Positions 35,415 to 43,520 of a stretch of DNA of 64,000 nucleotides are shown here, piece by piece. A model generated the notes under the pieces. It did no database searches. It was not told the DNA's origin and saw only the letters and a program-made list of their open reading frames with translations. Source of the DNA: Methylobacterium brachiatum (lineage in GTDB: Bacteria; Pseudomonadota; Alphaproteobacteria; Rhizobiales; Beijerinckiaceae); the NCBI RefSeq assembly GCF_020523825.1, contig NZ_JAJALK010000005.1, positions 1 through 64,000 on the forward strand, in the 5' to 3' direction. The position numbers and the translations under genes are program-made. Position 1 is the first letter of the stretch; every line of letters begins with the position of its first letter.

Positions 35415-36974
35415 TCACTCGGCCGCGACCGGCAGATCGCCGGCGCGCCTGAAATCTTCCGGGAAATGGGTGATCGCGCTCATCACGGGCATGGGCGTGA
35501 GCCCGCCCATGGCGCAGAGCGACCCATCGGTCATGACCTCGCAGAGGTCCTCGATCAGCTTCAGGTTCGTCTCCGGCCGGATGCCGGCGATGACCTTGTC
35601 CATGGTCTCGACGCCACGGGTCGCGCCGATGCGGCAGGGGGTGCACTTGCCGCAGGATTCGGTGGCGCAGAACTCGAAGGCGAAGCGCGCCTGGGCGGCC
35701 ATGTCGACGGTGTCGTCGAACACGACGATGCCGCCATGGCCGACGAGGCCCTTCTGGGCCGCCATCGCCTCGTAATCGAGGGGCGTGTCGAGCAGGTGAT
35801 CGGGGAAGTAGGCCCCGAGCGGCCCGCCGACCTGCACGGCCCGCACCGGACGGCCCGAACGGGTGCCGCCGCCGTAATCCTCGATCACCTCGCGGAGCGT
35901 CACGCCGAAGGCGAGCTCGATCAGGCCGCCATGCTTGATGTTGCCGGCGAGCTGGATCGGCAGGGTGCCGAGCGAGCGGCCCATGCCGTAATCGGCATAG
36001 GCCTTGGCGCCGTGCTCCAGGATCCACGGCACCGCCGTGAAGGTCATGACGTTGTTGACCAGGGTCGGCTTGCCCAGAAAACCCTTGAGCGCCGGGATCG
36101 GCGGCTTGGCCCGCACGATGCCGCGCTTGCCCTCCAGGCTCTCCAGCAGCGATGTCTCCTCGCCGCAGATATAGGCGCCGGCCCCGAGCCGGACCTCGAG
36201 GTGGAAGGTCTTGCCCGAGCCGAGGATGTCGTCGCCCAGGACACCCGCCTGGATGCCGTTGGCGATCGCCTCCTTCAGGGTGGCGAAGGCCTGCGGGTAT
36301 TCCGAGCGCAGGTAGATGTAGCCGCGGGTCGCACCGGTCGCGACGGCCGCGATGGTCATGCCCTCAATGAGGTTGAAGGGGTCACCCTCCATCATCATCC
36401 GGTCGGCGAAGGTGCCGGAATCGCCCTCGTCGGCATTGCAGACGACGTATTTCTGCTCGCCCTTGGCCAGCATCACGGTGTTCCACTTGATGCCGGCCGG
36501 GAAGCCGGCGCCGCCGCGGCCGCGCAGCCCGGAATCGCGCACCGCCGCGACGATGCCCTCGGCATCGAGCTTCAGCGCGGCCTCGAGCCCGCGATAGCCG
36601 CCATGGGCGCGGTAATCGGCCACCGAGACCGGATCGACCACGCCGCAGCGGTGGAAGGTCAGGCGCTGCTGGCGGGCCAGGAACGGTATTTTCTCCGGAT
36701 CGCCGAGGCGCAGGGCATGCTCGCCGCCGGTGGTCAGGCTGGCATCGAGCAGCGCGTCGACATCCGAGACCTTGACCGGACCGTAGGCGACCCGGCCTTC
36801 CGGCGTGCCGACCTCCACCATCGGCTCGAGCCAGAACAGGCCGCGCGAGCCGGTGCGCACGATGGTCACGTCTAGGCCGCGGCGCTCGGCGCCGGCGAAC
36901 AGGGCCCGGGCGACCTTGTTGGCGCCGAGGCCCAGAGCCACGGCATCCCGGGGGACGTAGAGGGTGACGCTCAC
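35415..36974 (-). CDS. fdsB: Formate dehydrogenase beta subunit (NuoF-like)
   Basis: 519 aa. N-terminal thioredoxin-like domain (residues 1-110), then the NuoF domain: NADH/FMN-binding GLRGRGGAGFPAGIKWN, VCNADEGDSGTFADR, GAGAYICGEETSLLESLEGK, and the [4Fe-4S] motif ESCGKCTPCRIG with a distal cysteine near the C terminus. Transfers electrons from FdsA to NAD+. GTG start at 36974 shares bases with the fdsG stop (GTGA). Confidence 0.96.
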   Translation of the reverse strand: MSVTLYVPRDAVALGLGANKVARALFAGAERRGLDVTIVRTGSRGLFWLEPMVEVGTPEGRVAYGPVKVSDVDALLDASLTTGGEHALRLGDPEKIPFLARQQRLTFHRCGVVDPVSVADYRAHGGYRGLEAALKLDAEGIVAAVRDSGLRGRGGAGFPAGIKWNTVMLAKGEQKYVVCNADEGDSGTFADRMMMEGDPFNLIEGMTIAAVATGATRGYIYLRSEYPQAFATLKEAIANGIQAGVLGDDILGSGKTFHLEVRLGAGAYICGEETSLLESLEGKRGIVRAKPPIPALKGFLGKPTLVNNVMTFTAVPWILEHGAKAYADYGMGRSLGTLPIQLAGNIKHGGLIELAFGVTLREVIEDYGGGTRSGRPVRAVQVGGPLGAYFPDHLLDTPLDYEAMAAQKGLVGHGGIVVFDDTVDMAAQARFAFEFCATESCGKCTPCRIGATRGVETMDKVIAGIRPETNLKLIEDLCEVMTDGSLCAMGGLTPMPVMSAITHFPEDFRRAGDLPVAAE

Positions 36975-37456
36975 TGGCGGGTCTCCCGCTTGGTTTCGGC
37001 CAGCGCCTCGTCGAGGGAATCTGCGGTCAGATGGGCGACCGGCTCGCCGTCGATGAGGGCCGCGGGGCCGTTGGCGCAGAGGCCGAGGCAGTAGACCGGC
37101 TCGACCGTGGCGCTGCCGTCGGCAGTGGTCTCGTGCCAGTCGCAGCCGAGGCGGCCGAGGATCTCGCGGTGGATCTTGTCCGAACCCATGGCCTGGCAGG
37201 CCTCGGCCCGGCACAGCTTCACCTCGTGGCGGCCGGCCGGGTGGGCGCGGAAGTCATGGTAGAAGGTGATGCAGCCATGCACCTCGGCGCGCGACAGGTT
37301 CAGCGCGTCGGCGATGAGCGGCACGGCGCCGCCATCGACGTAGCCGAAGGTCGCCTGCAGCGCGTGCAGGATCGGCAGCGTCGCGCCTTCGAGATGGGTA
37401 TGTTCTGCAATGATCCCGGAGGCGCGTTCCGCGCTCCAGGGCTCGTGACGCGCCAT
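36971..37456 (-). CDS. fdsG: Formate dehydrogenase gamma subunit (NuoE-like)
   Basis: 161 aa. Thioredoxin-like [2Fe-2S] ferredoxin: LPILHALQATFGYVDGGAVP, CRAEACQAMG and YCLGLCANGPAA supply the four cysteines. First gene of the leftward fdsG-B-A-D operon, and the start is defined by MARHEPWSAERASG. The 257-base gap upstream should hold its promoter. Confidence 0.95.
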   Translation of the reverse strand: MARHEPWSAERASGIIAEHTHLEGATLPILHALQATFGYVDGGAVPLIADALNLSRAEVHGCITFYHDFRAHPAGRHEVKLCRAEACQAMGSDKIHREILGRLGCDWHETTADGSATVEPVYCLGLCANGPAALIDGEPVAHLTADSLDEALAETKRETRQ

Positions 37457-37677
37457 GGTTTCCAGCCCAGTCTGTTCCTTTTCTAAAGCGAAGTGGAACA
37501 GAAATGCCGAACCCCATCAATCGTGCAGTCCGGTGGCCCGACAAAGGATCCCTGTCGAACTGTCACCCGCACGATGGTCGCGGTGACAAACCGCGATAAG
37601 TCTTTCTTAAAGCGTTCGTTTCCGATGCACGGCGGCGGTCGAAAAATCTTGCGTGCGCCGCAACATCGCTTTGTGCC

Positions 37678-37693
37678 ATGCACGAAATTGCAT
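37678..37693. promoter_or_regulatory. Palindrome in the fds promoter region
   Basis: ATGCACGAAATTGCAT: ATGCA, six bases, TGCAT. Located about 220 bases upstream of fdsG, between it and the glutathione transferase stop. Size and symmetry fit a LysR-type site for the FdsR-like regulator, but this is only a sequence match. Confidence 0.35.
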
Positions 37694-37713
37694 CCGCGCG
37701 GGCAGACGGCGCC

Positions 37714-38370
37714 TCAGAACTCCATGTCCAGCTCTTCGATCTCGTCCGGCTCGTCGGCGGCGGCCTCGGCCCATTCGACCATGGGCGCCCAGTGCAGGAT
37801 CGTGTCCCGGTAGGCGGCGGACCGGGGCGGCAGCGCCACGTCGTAGGTCCGGAACCGGGTGCAGACCGGGGCATAGAGCGCGTCGGCCAGCGTCGGGCGC
37901 GGACCGAACAGGAACGGGCCGTCATAGCGGTCCAGGCAATCGTCGAAGATCGTGACGATACGCTCGATATCGGCCCGGGCGCCGTTGAACACCCGGAAAC
38001 CCGGGTGGAAGGCGCGCAGGTTCATCGGCAGGGCCGAGCGCAGGTTGACGAAGCCCGAATGCATCTCGCCCGCGATGGAGCGGCAATGGGCGCGCTCGGC
38101 AATATCGCGGGGCAGCAGGCCCGCCTCCGGGAAGGTCTCGCCGAGATACTCGGCGATGGCGAGGGTGTCCCAGACCACCACGTCGCCGTTGCGCAGGCGC
38201 GGCACCAGGAAGGACGGGGACAGGTGCAGCAGCTCGGCCCGGCTGGTGGCATCCGTGCCCGACAGGACCTCGGTGTCGAAGGCGAGCCCGGCCATCCGGC
38301 AGATCAGCCAGCCCCGCAGGGACCAGGACGAGTAGTTCCGGCTGGAGATGGTGAGCGTGGCGGCGGTCAT
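37714..38370 (-). CDS. Glutathione S-transferase family protein
   Basis: 218 aa. MTAATLTISSRNYSSWSLRG opens the thioredoxin fold; SPSFLVPRLRNGDVVVWDTL has the cis-proline and GSH-contact region, then AIAEYLGETFP, and helical domain GPRPTLADALYAPV. Ends with an acidic tail (EPDEIEELDMEF). Start chosen at 38370; upstream residues are not GST-like. Not clearly linked to its neighbours. Confidence 0.88.
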   Translation of the reverse strand: MTAATLTISSRNYSSWSLRGWLICRMAGLAFDTEVLSGTDATSRAELLHLSPSFLVPRLRNGDVVVWDTLAIAEYLGETFPEAGLLPRDIAERAHCRSIAGEMHSGFVNLRSALPMNLRAFHPGFRVFNGARADIERIVTIFDDCLDRYDGPFLFGPRPTLADALYAPVCTRFRTYDVALPPRSAAYRDTILHWAPMVEWAEAAADEPDEIEELDMEF

Positions 38371-38467
38371 CGTCTTCACCCCGGGCGCGTCGCCGATCAT
38401 GCGATCAGTTCTGCCGGATCCAAGACTCATGCCGATTCGATCCGGGCGAATCGCGACGCGCCGAATA

Positions 38468-39178
38468 TTACTCCCGTCGCAGCAGCGCGGCGACCTCCGC
38501 CTCCTCGGCCGCCGACAGGGTCCGGACTGGCGCGGCCGGCCGCCGGCGGGCGAGGCGCCAGATCCCGAACCCGCCGAGCAGCACGGCCAGGATCGGGGTC
38601 AGCCACAGCAGCAGGGTGTGGAGGGCGAAGACCGGCCGCAGCAGCACGAACTCGCCGTAGCGGTCCACGACGTAGCGCAGCACCGCCGGATCGCTGTCAC
38701 CCTTCTGCAGGCGCTCGCGGACGATCAGGCGCAGGTCCTTGGCGAGCGGCGCGTCGGAATCGTCGATCGACTGGTTCTGGCAGACGAGGCAGCGCAGCTC
38801 CGACGAGATCTCCCGGGCGCGATGCTCGAGCACCGGATCCTTCAGCACCTCGTCGGGCTGGACGGCCTGGGCCGGGGCGGCGAATGCGAGGGCGGCGAGG
38901 AGCGTAAGGGTGAGGCGGCCACGCGCTGCTTTCCTGCCCTCCTTTGCGGGACTCGCAGATCGGCTGACAAAGAACGCGACGGCCCCCCTCTCCCGTGCGG
39001 GAGAGGGTTGGGGTGAGGGACCAAGTCTCTCCGGAGAGGTCGCATCCCTCACCCTGCCCCTCTCCCGCACGGGAGAGGGAACCCGCGCCTCGACCGGAGA
39101 CACGAGAATCCCGTAGCCCATAGAGCAGGCAGGGCGAGCGTCGGCGGCGTCCGCGCCTGTTGCGAGCCCCCGCGCCAT
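38468..39178 (-). CDS. ccmH: Cytochrome c maturation protein CcmH/CycL, N-terminal extension encoded by a repeat
   Basis: The mature part is a normal CcmH: signal sequence RLTLTLLAALAFAAPAQAVQ, then LRCLVCQNQSIDDSDAPLA with the redox-active C130 and C133, RERLQKGD, YGEFVLLRPV and a C-terminal membrane helix. The ATG overlaps the ccmF stop, but the first 85 residues before the signal sequence are unusual. They come from the palindromic element at 38986-39079, read in frame without a stop as PSPVRERGRVRD and SPQPSPARERG. No good ATG or GTG precedes the signal sequence directly, so the true start is uncertain. CcmH reduces apocytochrome c heme-binding cysteines. Confidence 0.8.
   Translation of the reverse strand: MARGLATGADAADARPACSMGYGILVSPVEARVPSPVRERGRVRDATSPERLGPSPQPSPARERGAVAFFVSRSASPAKEGRKAARGRLTLTLLAALAFAAPAQAVQPDEVLKDPVLEHRAREISSELRCLVCQNQSIDDSDAPLAKDLRLIVRERLQKGDSDPAVLRYVVDRYGEFVLLRPVFALHTLLLWLTPILAVLLGGFGIWRLARRRPAAPVRTLSAAEEAEVAALLRRE
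38986..39079. repeat. Paired palindromic (REP-like) element inside ccmH
   Basis: Two identical-type hairpins: CCCTCTCCCG, TG, CGGGAGAGGG at 38986-39007, and the same with CA in the centre at 39058-39079, in inverted orientation around a GGGTGAGGGA / TCCCTCACCC pair. The same element is at 50629-50722. It lies in the 5' part of the ccmH reading frame. Confidence 0.88.
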
Positions 39179-41184
39179 CACTCGGCCGGCACCGCGGCCG
39201 CGCCGGGCATGGCCCGCGCCCGCGCCTTGGCCGGGACGCCGACGCGCATCCGGCGGTCGGTGAGCGACAGCCCGCCACCCAGCGCCATGACCACGGCGCC
39301 GAGCCAGATCATCAGCACCAGCGGCTTGTAGTAGAGGCGCACGCCGACGCCGCCGTCCTGGCCGATCTCGCCGAGGCTGGCATAGACCTGGCTCGCCCCG
39401 ATGGTCAGCAGGCCCGACTCGGTCACCGACATCTTGCGGCTCGGGTAGAACCGCTTGCCGGTCTCGACCCGGCCGACCTCGTCGCCGGAGCGGGTGCGGA
39501 TTGTCAGGAAGGCCGCGGCCTCCTCGTAGTTCGGGCCGGCCCGGGGGGCGACCCGGTCGAGGGTCGCCGTGTAGGGACCGGTCGAGAGGGTCTGGCCGGG
39601 CTTGAGCGTCGCCAGCCCCTCGGTGGCCCAGCCCTGCGCGGCGATGCCGATCACCACCACGCCGACGCCGGCATGGGCGAGCGCGGTGCCCCAGGCCGAG
39701 CGCGGCAGGCCGATGGCCCGGCGCCCGATCTGACCGAGGTCGCGCGTCCGGCTGGAGCCGAAGCCCCGGGCCCGGGAGACGATCTCCAGGGCCGAGCCGA
39801 TCAGCAGGTAGGCGCCGAGCCCGATCCCGAGCGGCGCCATCACGGGCCCGCCCCATGTCAGGGCCAGGACCGCGAAGCCGACCACCAGGGCGACGGCGAG
39901 CGCCGCGAACAGGCGCTGCGAGGCGGCCAGCACGTCGCCCCGCTTCCAGGCGAGCGCCTGGCCGAACGGGACGATCAGCAGAAGCGGGATCGCCAGGGGG
40001 ATGAAGGTCGCGTTGAAGAAGGGCGGGCCGACCGTGATCTTCTCGCCGGTCAGCATCTCCAGCAGCAGCGGATAGAGCGTGCCCACCAGCACCGTGGCGC
40101 AGGCGGCCACGAGGAACAGGTTGTTGAGGACGAGGGAGCCCTCCCGGGAGATCGGCGCGAACAGGCCGCCCTGCCGCAGCAGCGGCGCCCGCCACGCGAA
40201 CAGGGTCAGCGAGCCGCCGATGAACAGGATCAGGATCGCCAGGATGAAGACGCCGCGGGTCGGGTCGGTGGCGAAGGAATGCACCGAGGTGATCACCCCG
40301 GAGCGGACCAGGAAGGTGCCGATCAGCGACAGGGAGAAGGTCAGGATGGCGAGCAGCACCGTCCACACCTTCAGGGCGTCGCGCTTCTCCATCACTACGG
40401 TGGAGTGCAGCAGAGCCGTGCCGGCGATCCAGGGCATCAGGGAGGCGTTCTCCACCGGATCCCAGAACCACCAGCCGCCCCAGCCGAGCTCGTAATAGGC
40501 CCAGTACGAGCCCATCGCGATGCCGAGGGTCAGGAACGACCAGGCGACCAGCGTCCAGGGCCGCACGGCCCGCGCCCAGACCGCGTCGATCCGCCCGTCG
40601 ATCAGGGCGGCGACCGCGAAGGCGAAGCTGATCGAGAAGCCGACATAGCCGACGTAGAGGAGCGGCGGATGGATCGCCAACCCGACGTCCTGCAGCAGCG
40701 GGTTGAGGTCGTTGCCCTCCAGCGGGGCCGGGACCACGCGGCTGAACGGGTTCGAGGTCGTGATGATGAACAGCACGAACACGAAGGTGATCAGGCCCTG
40801 CACGCCGAGCGTGTTGGCCCGCAGACGCGGCGGCACGGAGTTCCGGGCCACCGCCACGCAGGCGCCGAACAGGGTCAGGATCAGGACCCAGAGGAGCATC
40901 GAGCCCTCATGGTTCCCCCACACGCCGGAGACCTTGTAGATCAGCGGCTTCTGGGTGTGCGAGTTCTCGACGACGTTCTGGACCGAGAAGTCCGAGGTGA
41001 CGTGCGCCCAGGTGAGCGCCGCGAAGGCGAACAGCACGCAGGCGAAGGCGCCGAGCGCCGCCTGCGAGGCGGCCTGGCGCAGGGCCGGGTCGCCCGAGCG
41101 CGCCGCCCAGACCGGCATCACCATCTGGACGAGGGAGATCGCCAGCGCGAGCGCGAGCGCGAAATGGCCGGTCTCGACGATCAT
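39178..41184 (-). CDS. ccmF: Cytochrome c heme lyase CcmF/CycK
   Basis: 668 aa inner-membrane protein with many membrane helices. The heme-handling WWD motif is WGGWWFWDPVENASLMPW, with HPPLLYVGYVGFSI and RNSHPxR-type histidines nearby, and a large periplasmic segment near the C terminus (GPYTATLDRVAPRAGPNYEE). Works with CcmH and CcmI to attach heme from CcmE to apocytochrome c. Starts ten bases after the ccmE stop. Confidence 0.96.
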   Translation of the reverse strand: MIVETGHFALALALAISLVQMVMPVWAARSGDPALRQAASQAALGAFACVLFAFAALTWAHVTSDFSVQNVVENSHTQKPLIYKVSGVWGNHEGSMLLWVLILTLFGACVAVARNSVPPRLRANTLGVQGLITFVFVLFIITTSNPFSRVVPAPLEGNDLNPLLQDVGLAIHPPLLYVGYVGFSISFAFAVAALIDGRIDAVWARAVRPWTLVAWSFLTLGIAMGSYWAYYELGWGGWWFWDPVENASLMPWIAGTALLHSTVVMEKRDALKVWTVLLAILTFSLSLIGTFLVRSGVITSVHSFATDPTRGVFILAILILFIGGSLTLFAWRAPLLRQGGLFAPISREGSLVLNNLFLVAACATVLVGTLYPLLLEMLTGEKITVGPPFFNATFIPLAIPLLLIVPFGQALAWKRGDVLAASQRLFAALAVALVVGFAVLALTWGGPVMAPLGIGLGAYLLIGSALEIVSRARGFGSSRTRDLGQIGRRAIGLPRSAWGTALAHAGVGVVVIGIAAQGWATEGLATLKPGQTLSTGPYTATLDRVAPRAGPNYEEAAAFLTIRTRSGDEVGRVETGKRFYPSRKMSVTESGLLTIGASQVYASLGEIGQDGGVGVRLYYKPLVLMIWLGAVVMALGGGLSLTDRRMRVGVPAKARARAMPGAAAVPAE

Positions 41185-41194
41185 GCCGGATTCC

Positions 41195-41710
41195 TTACCG
41201 CTCGCTGCGGGGGCCGAGGGTCCCGCCGTTGGAGGCGGTGACGGGCTTCGGCCCGGCCTTAGGCGCGCCCTTGTCGCCCCCCTCCTGCCAGCGCCCCTGC
41301 GCCTTCAGGGCGTCGGCGACCTCGCGGGGCATGTACGATTCGTCGTGCTTGGCCAGCACGGTGTCGGCCCGGAACCGGCCGCCCGGCTCCAGCATGCCCT
41401 CGGCCACGACGCCCTGGCCCTCGCGGAACAGGTCGGGCAGCAGGCCCTTGTACTGGACCTCGACCGTGGCGTTGGTGTCGGTGACGGCGAAATCCACCGT
41501 CTGGTCGGGCCCGCGCCGGAGCGAGCCGTCCTTCACCAGGCCGCCGAGGCGCATCCGGGTGCCGGGGGCGATGCCCTGCTGGGCGATATCGGTGGGCGAG
41601 CGGAAGAACACGATCGAGCCGCTCATGGCGAACAGGATCAGCCCCACGGCGAGCGCCAGGACGCTGCCGCAGGCGGCGATCAGGATCAGGCGGCGGCTCT
41701 TACGCGTCAC
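41195..41710 (-). CDS. ccmE: Heme chaperone CcmE/CycJ
   Basis: 171 aa. An N-terminal anchor (LILIAACGSVLALAVGLILF), OB-fold periplasmic domain, and the covalent heme site H122 with Y126 in LAKHDESYMPREV. The C-terminal tail is long, flexible and low complexity. Carries heme to CcmF. Order ccmI-E-F-H is the cycHJKL order of rhizobia. Confidence 0.95.
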   Translation of the reverse strand: MTRKSRRLILIAACGSVLALAVGLILFAMSGSIVFFRSPTDIAQQGIAPGTRMRLGGLVKDGSLRRGPDQTVDFAVTDTNATVEVQYKGLLPDLFREGQGVVAEGMLEPGGRFRADTVLAKHDESYMPREVADALKAQGRWQEGGDKGAPKAGPKPVTASNGGTLGPRSER

Positions 41711-41857
41711 GACTCTTCCACCCCGGGATCCGACGGGCTTGGGCCCGAACAGACCTAAACCGTTCTCATTCTAGCCTTGCAGGGTGTCGGCCCGGCAGCC
41801 GCGCCGGTCAAGGGCGTCGGGCAGGACCGATTGTCGTACGAACAGCGGCCGCGACGG

Positions 41858-43345
41858 TTAGGGATTGGATCTCGGGGCCAGATCGAGCTCCCGGGCGAGG
41901 CCGTCGAGCCGGCTCACCGCCTCGGCGTTGGTCGCCAGCGCCATCCGGGCGCGGTCGAGGGCCTTGATCGCCTGGTCGCGCTCGCCGAGTGCGCTGTAGG
42001 AGCGCACGAGCCGCAGCCACTCGTCCGGCGTGCCGCCCCGGGCCGTGAGACGCCGGTCGAGGCCGTCGACCATGCCGCGGATCGCCACGTCGCGCTCGGC
42101 CGGCGACATCGCCTGCATGGCCGCGGCGGCCGATTCGGTATCGGAGCGGGGCGCGGGACCCGCCATGGGCCCGGGGGCCGCCGGTTGGGCCGGAGCACCC
42201 GGATCGAGCCCGAGGATGCGGGCGCCGGCCTCGACCTGGGCGAGCCCCTGCGGGTCGCCGGCCAGCGCCACCCGGGCGCGCGCCAGGGCATCGATCGCCT
42301 GGTCGCGCTCGCCGAGCACCGCCCGGGAGCGGGTGAGCCGCAGCCATTCGTCCGGCGTGCCGCCCCCGGTCTTGAGCCGGGCATCGAGCCCGTCGACCAT
42401 GCCGCGGATCGCCGCCTGCTGCTCGGCCGGAAGTTTCTGGGGCGTCGGAGGCATAGCGGCCGGCGCCGGCTCGCCCTTGAGCCGGGCGAGGTTCTGCCGG
42501 ACCAGCCCGAGCCAGGGCGCGTCGGCGGGGCTCGCGGCCTCCAGGGCGCTGAGCTGGCGGATCGCCTCGCCGGTATCGCCGGCCTGCTCGGCGGCGCGCG
42601 CGAGATAGAAGCGGGGTTTGGGTGCGTTCTGCTCCTTGGCCTGCGCCTTCTCGAACAGGGCCTTGGCCTCGGGCGAGACGGTGCCTTCGCCTGCCGCCGT
42701 CAGGGCCTCGCCCCAATCGGCCAGGGTGTCGGCGCTCTCGCCCTTCAGGCGGGCGATGTTGGCGAAGGCGCGGGCCGCGTCGTCGAACCGGCCGGTGCGC
42801 ATATAGACCGGGGCGAGCACGGCCCAGCCGCGGGCATCGTTCGGGTCGCGGGCGAGGCGCGCCTCGATCTGCCCGACCGCCTTCATCAGGTCCTCGGTGC
42901 CGCCCCGGGCAGCCTGCCGGTCGGCATCGGTCTGCGCCGGCAGCTCCGGCGAGCCGTAGAGGCCGTAGGCGATCAGCGCGACCAGCGGGATCGTGGACAG
43001 CGCGAAGGCGGAGGCCGCCCGGCGCCGGCGCAGGCGCGGCTCGGCCGGGCGCGCGGCCTCGTCGGCATCGGCATCCTCCGCGTCGCGCCGGGCGTCGCGG
43101 CTCGCCCGCAGCAGGCGGCGGGCCGCCTCGGCGCGGGCGGTCTCGGCCTCGTCTGGGGCGATGAGGCCGCGCTCCAGATCGCGCGCGATCTCGGCGATCT
43201 GGTCCTCGTAGAACGCCGTCTCGGTATCGACGCTGGAGGCGCCGCTTTCGCCGGCGGGAACGGCCGTGCGTCGCGACATCGGCCAGAGCAGGCCGAGCAC
43301 GGTCGCCGCGGTCATGCCCGCCAGGATGAACCAGATCGCCGTCAT
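41858..43345 (-). CDS. ccmI: Cytochrome c maturation protein CcmI/CycH
   Basis: 495 aa. First helix MTAIWFILAGMTAATVLGLL, a cytoplasmic leucine-zipper-like segment (FYEDQIAEIARDLERGLI), second helix (AFALSTIPLVALIAYGLYG), then TPR repeats. The C-terminal part holds two near-identical modules: residues with GMVDGLD, GGTPDEWLRL and LGERDQAI each appear twice, about 110 residues apart. CcmI brings apocytochrome c to the ligation complex. Start at 43345 chosen to place the first helix at the N terminus. Confidence 0.9.
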   Translation of the reverse strand: MTAIWFILAGMTAATVLGLLWPMSRRTAVPAGESGASSVDTETAFYEDQIAEIARDLERGLIAPDEAETARAEAARRLLRASRDARRDAEDADADEAARPAEPRLRRRRAASAFALSTIPLVALIAYGLYGSPELPAQTDADRQAARGGTEDLMKAVGQIEARLARDPNDARGWAVLAPVYMRTGRFDDAARAFANIARLKGESADTLADWGEALTAAGEGTVSPEAKALFEKAQAKEQNAPKPRFYLARAAEQAGDTGEAIRQLSALEAASPADAPWLGLVRQNLARLKGEPAPAAMPPTPQKLPAEQQAAIRGMVDGLDARLKTGGGTPDEWLRLTRSRAVLGERDQAIDALARARVALAGDPQGLAQVEAGARILGLDPGAPAQPAAPGPMAGPAPRSDTESAAAAMQAMSPAERDVAIRGMVDGLDRRLTARGGTPDEWLRLVRSYSALGERDQAIKALDRARMALATNAEAVSRLDGLARELDLAPRSNP

Positions 43346-43499
43346 CGAACCTTCGCCAGCGGGCCCGACCGACCCGCATGTCACCACGCCATGTGGAGCC
43401 GGCCGCGAGATGCCACGACGGCCCCCGGCGGCGGCACGGTGTCACGCAACTCCCGGGCGATGACAAGGGGCGCAACCGGACCATGAAGCCGCGTCCCGC

Positions 43500-43515
43500 G
43501 GCGGGAAAACCCGCC
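43500..43515. terminator. Small hairpin after the kinase gene
   Basis: GGCGGG and CCCGCC with a four-base loop (TTTT on the coding strand), directly after the stop of the kinase gene. No T-run follows it, so termination is only possible. Confidence 0.35.
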
Positions 43516-43520
43516 TTCGA

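Noticed and set aside
32483..35452. 989-residue frame antisense to fdsA
   Set aside because: No domain; fdsA has all cofactor motifs.
38986..39079. CRISPR-like repeats
   Set aside because: Two hairpin copies only, inverted to each other, no regular spacers and no cas genes.
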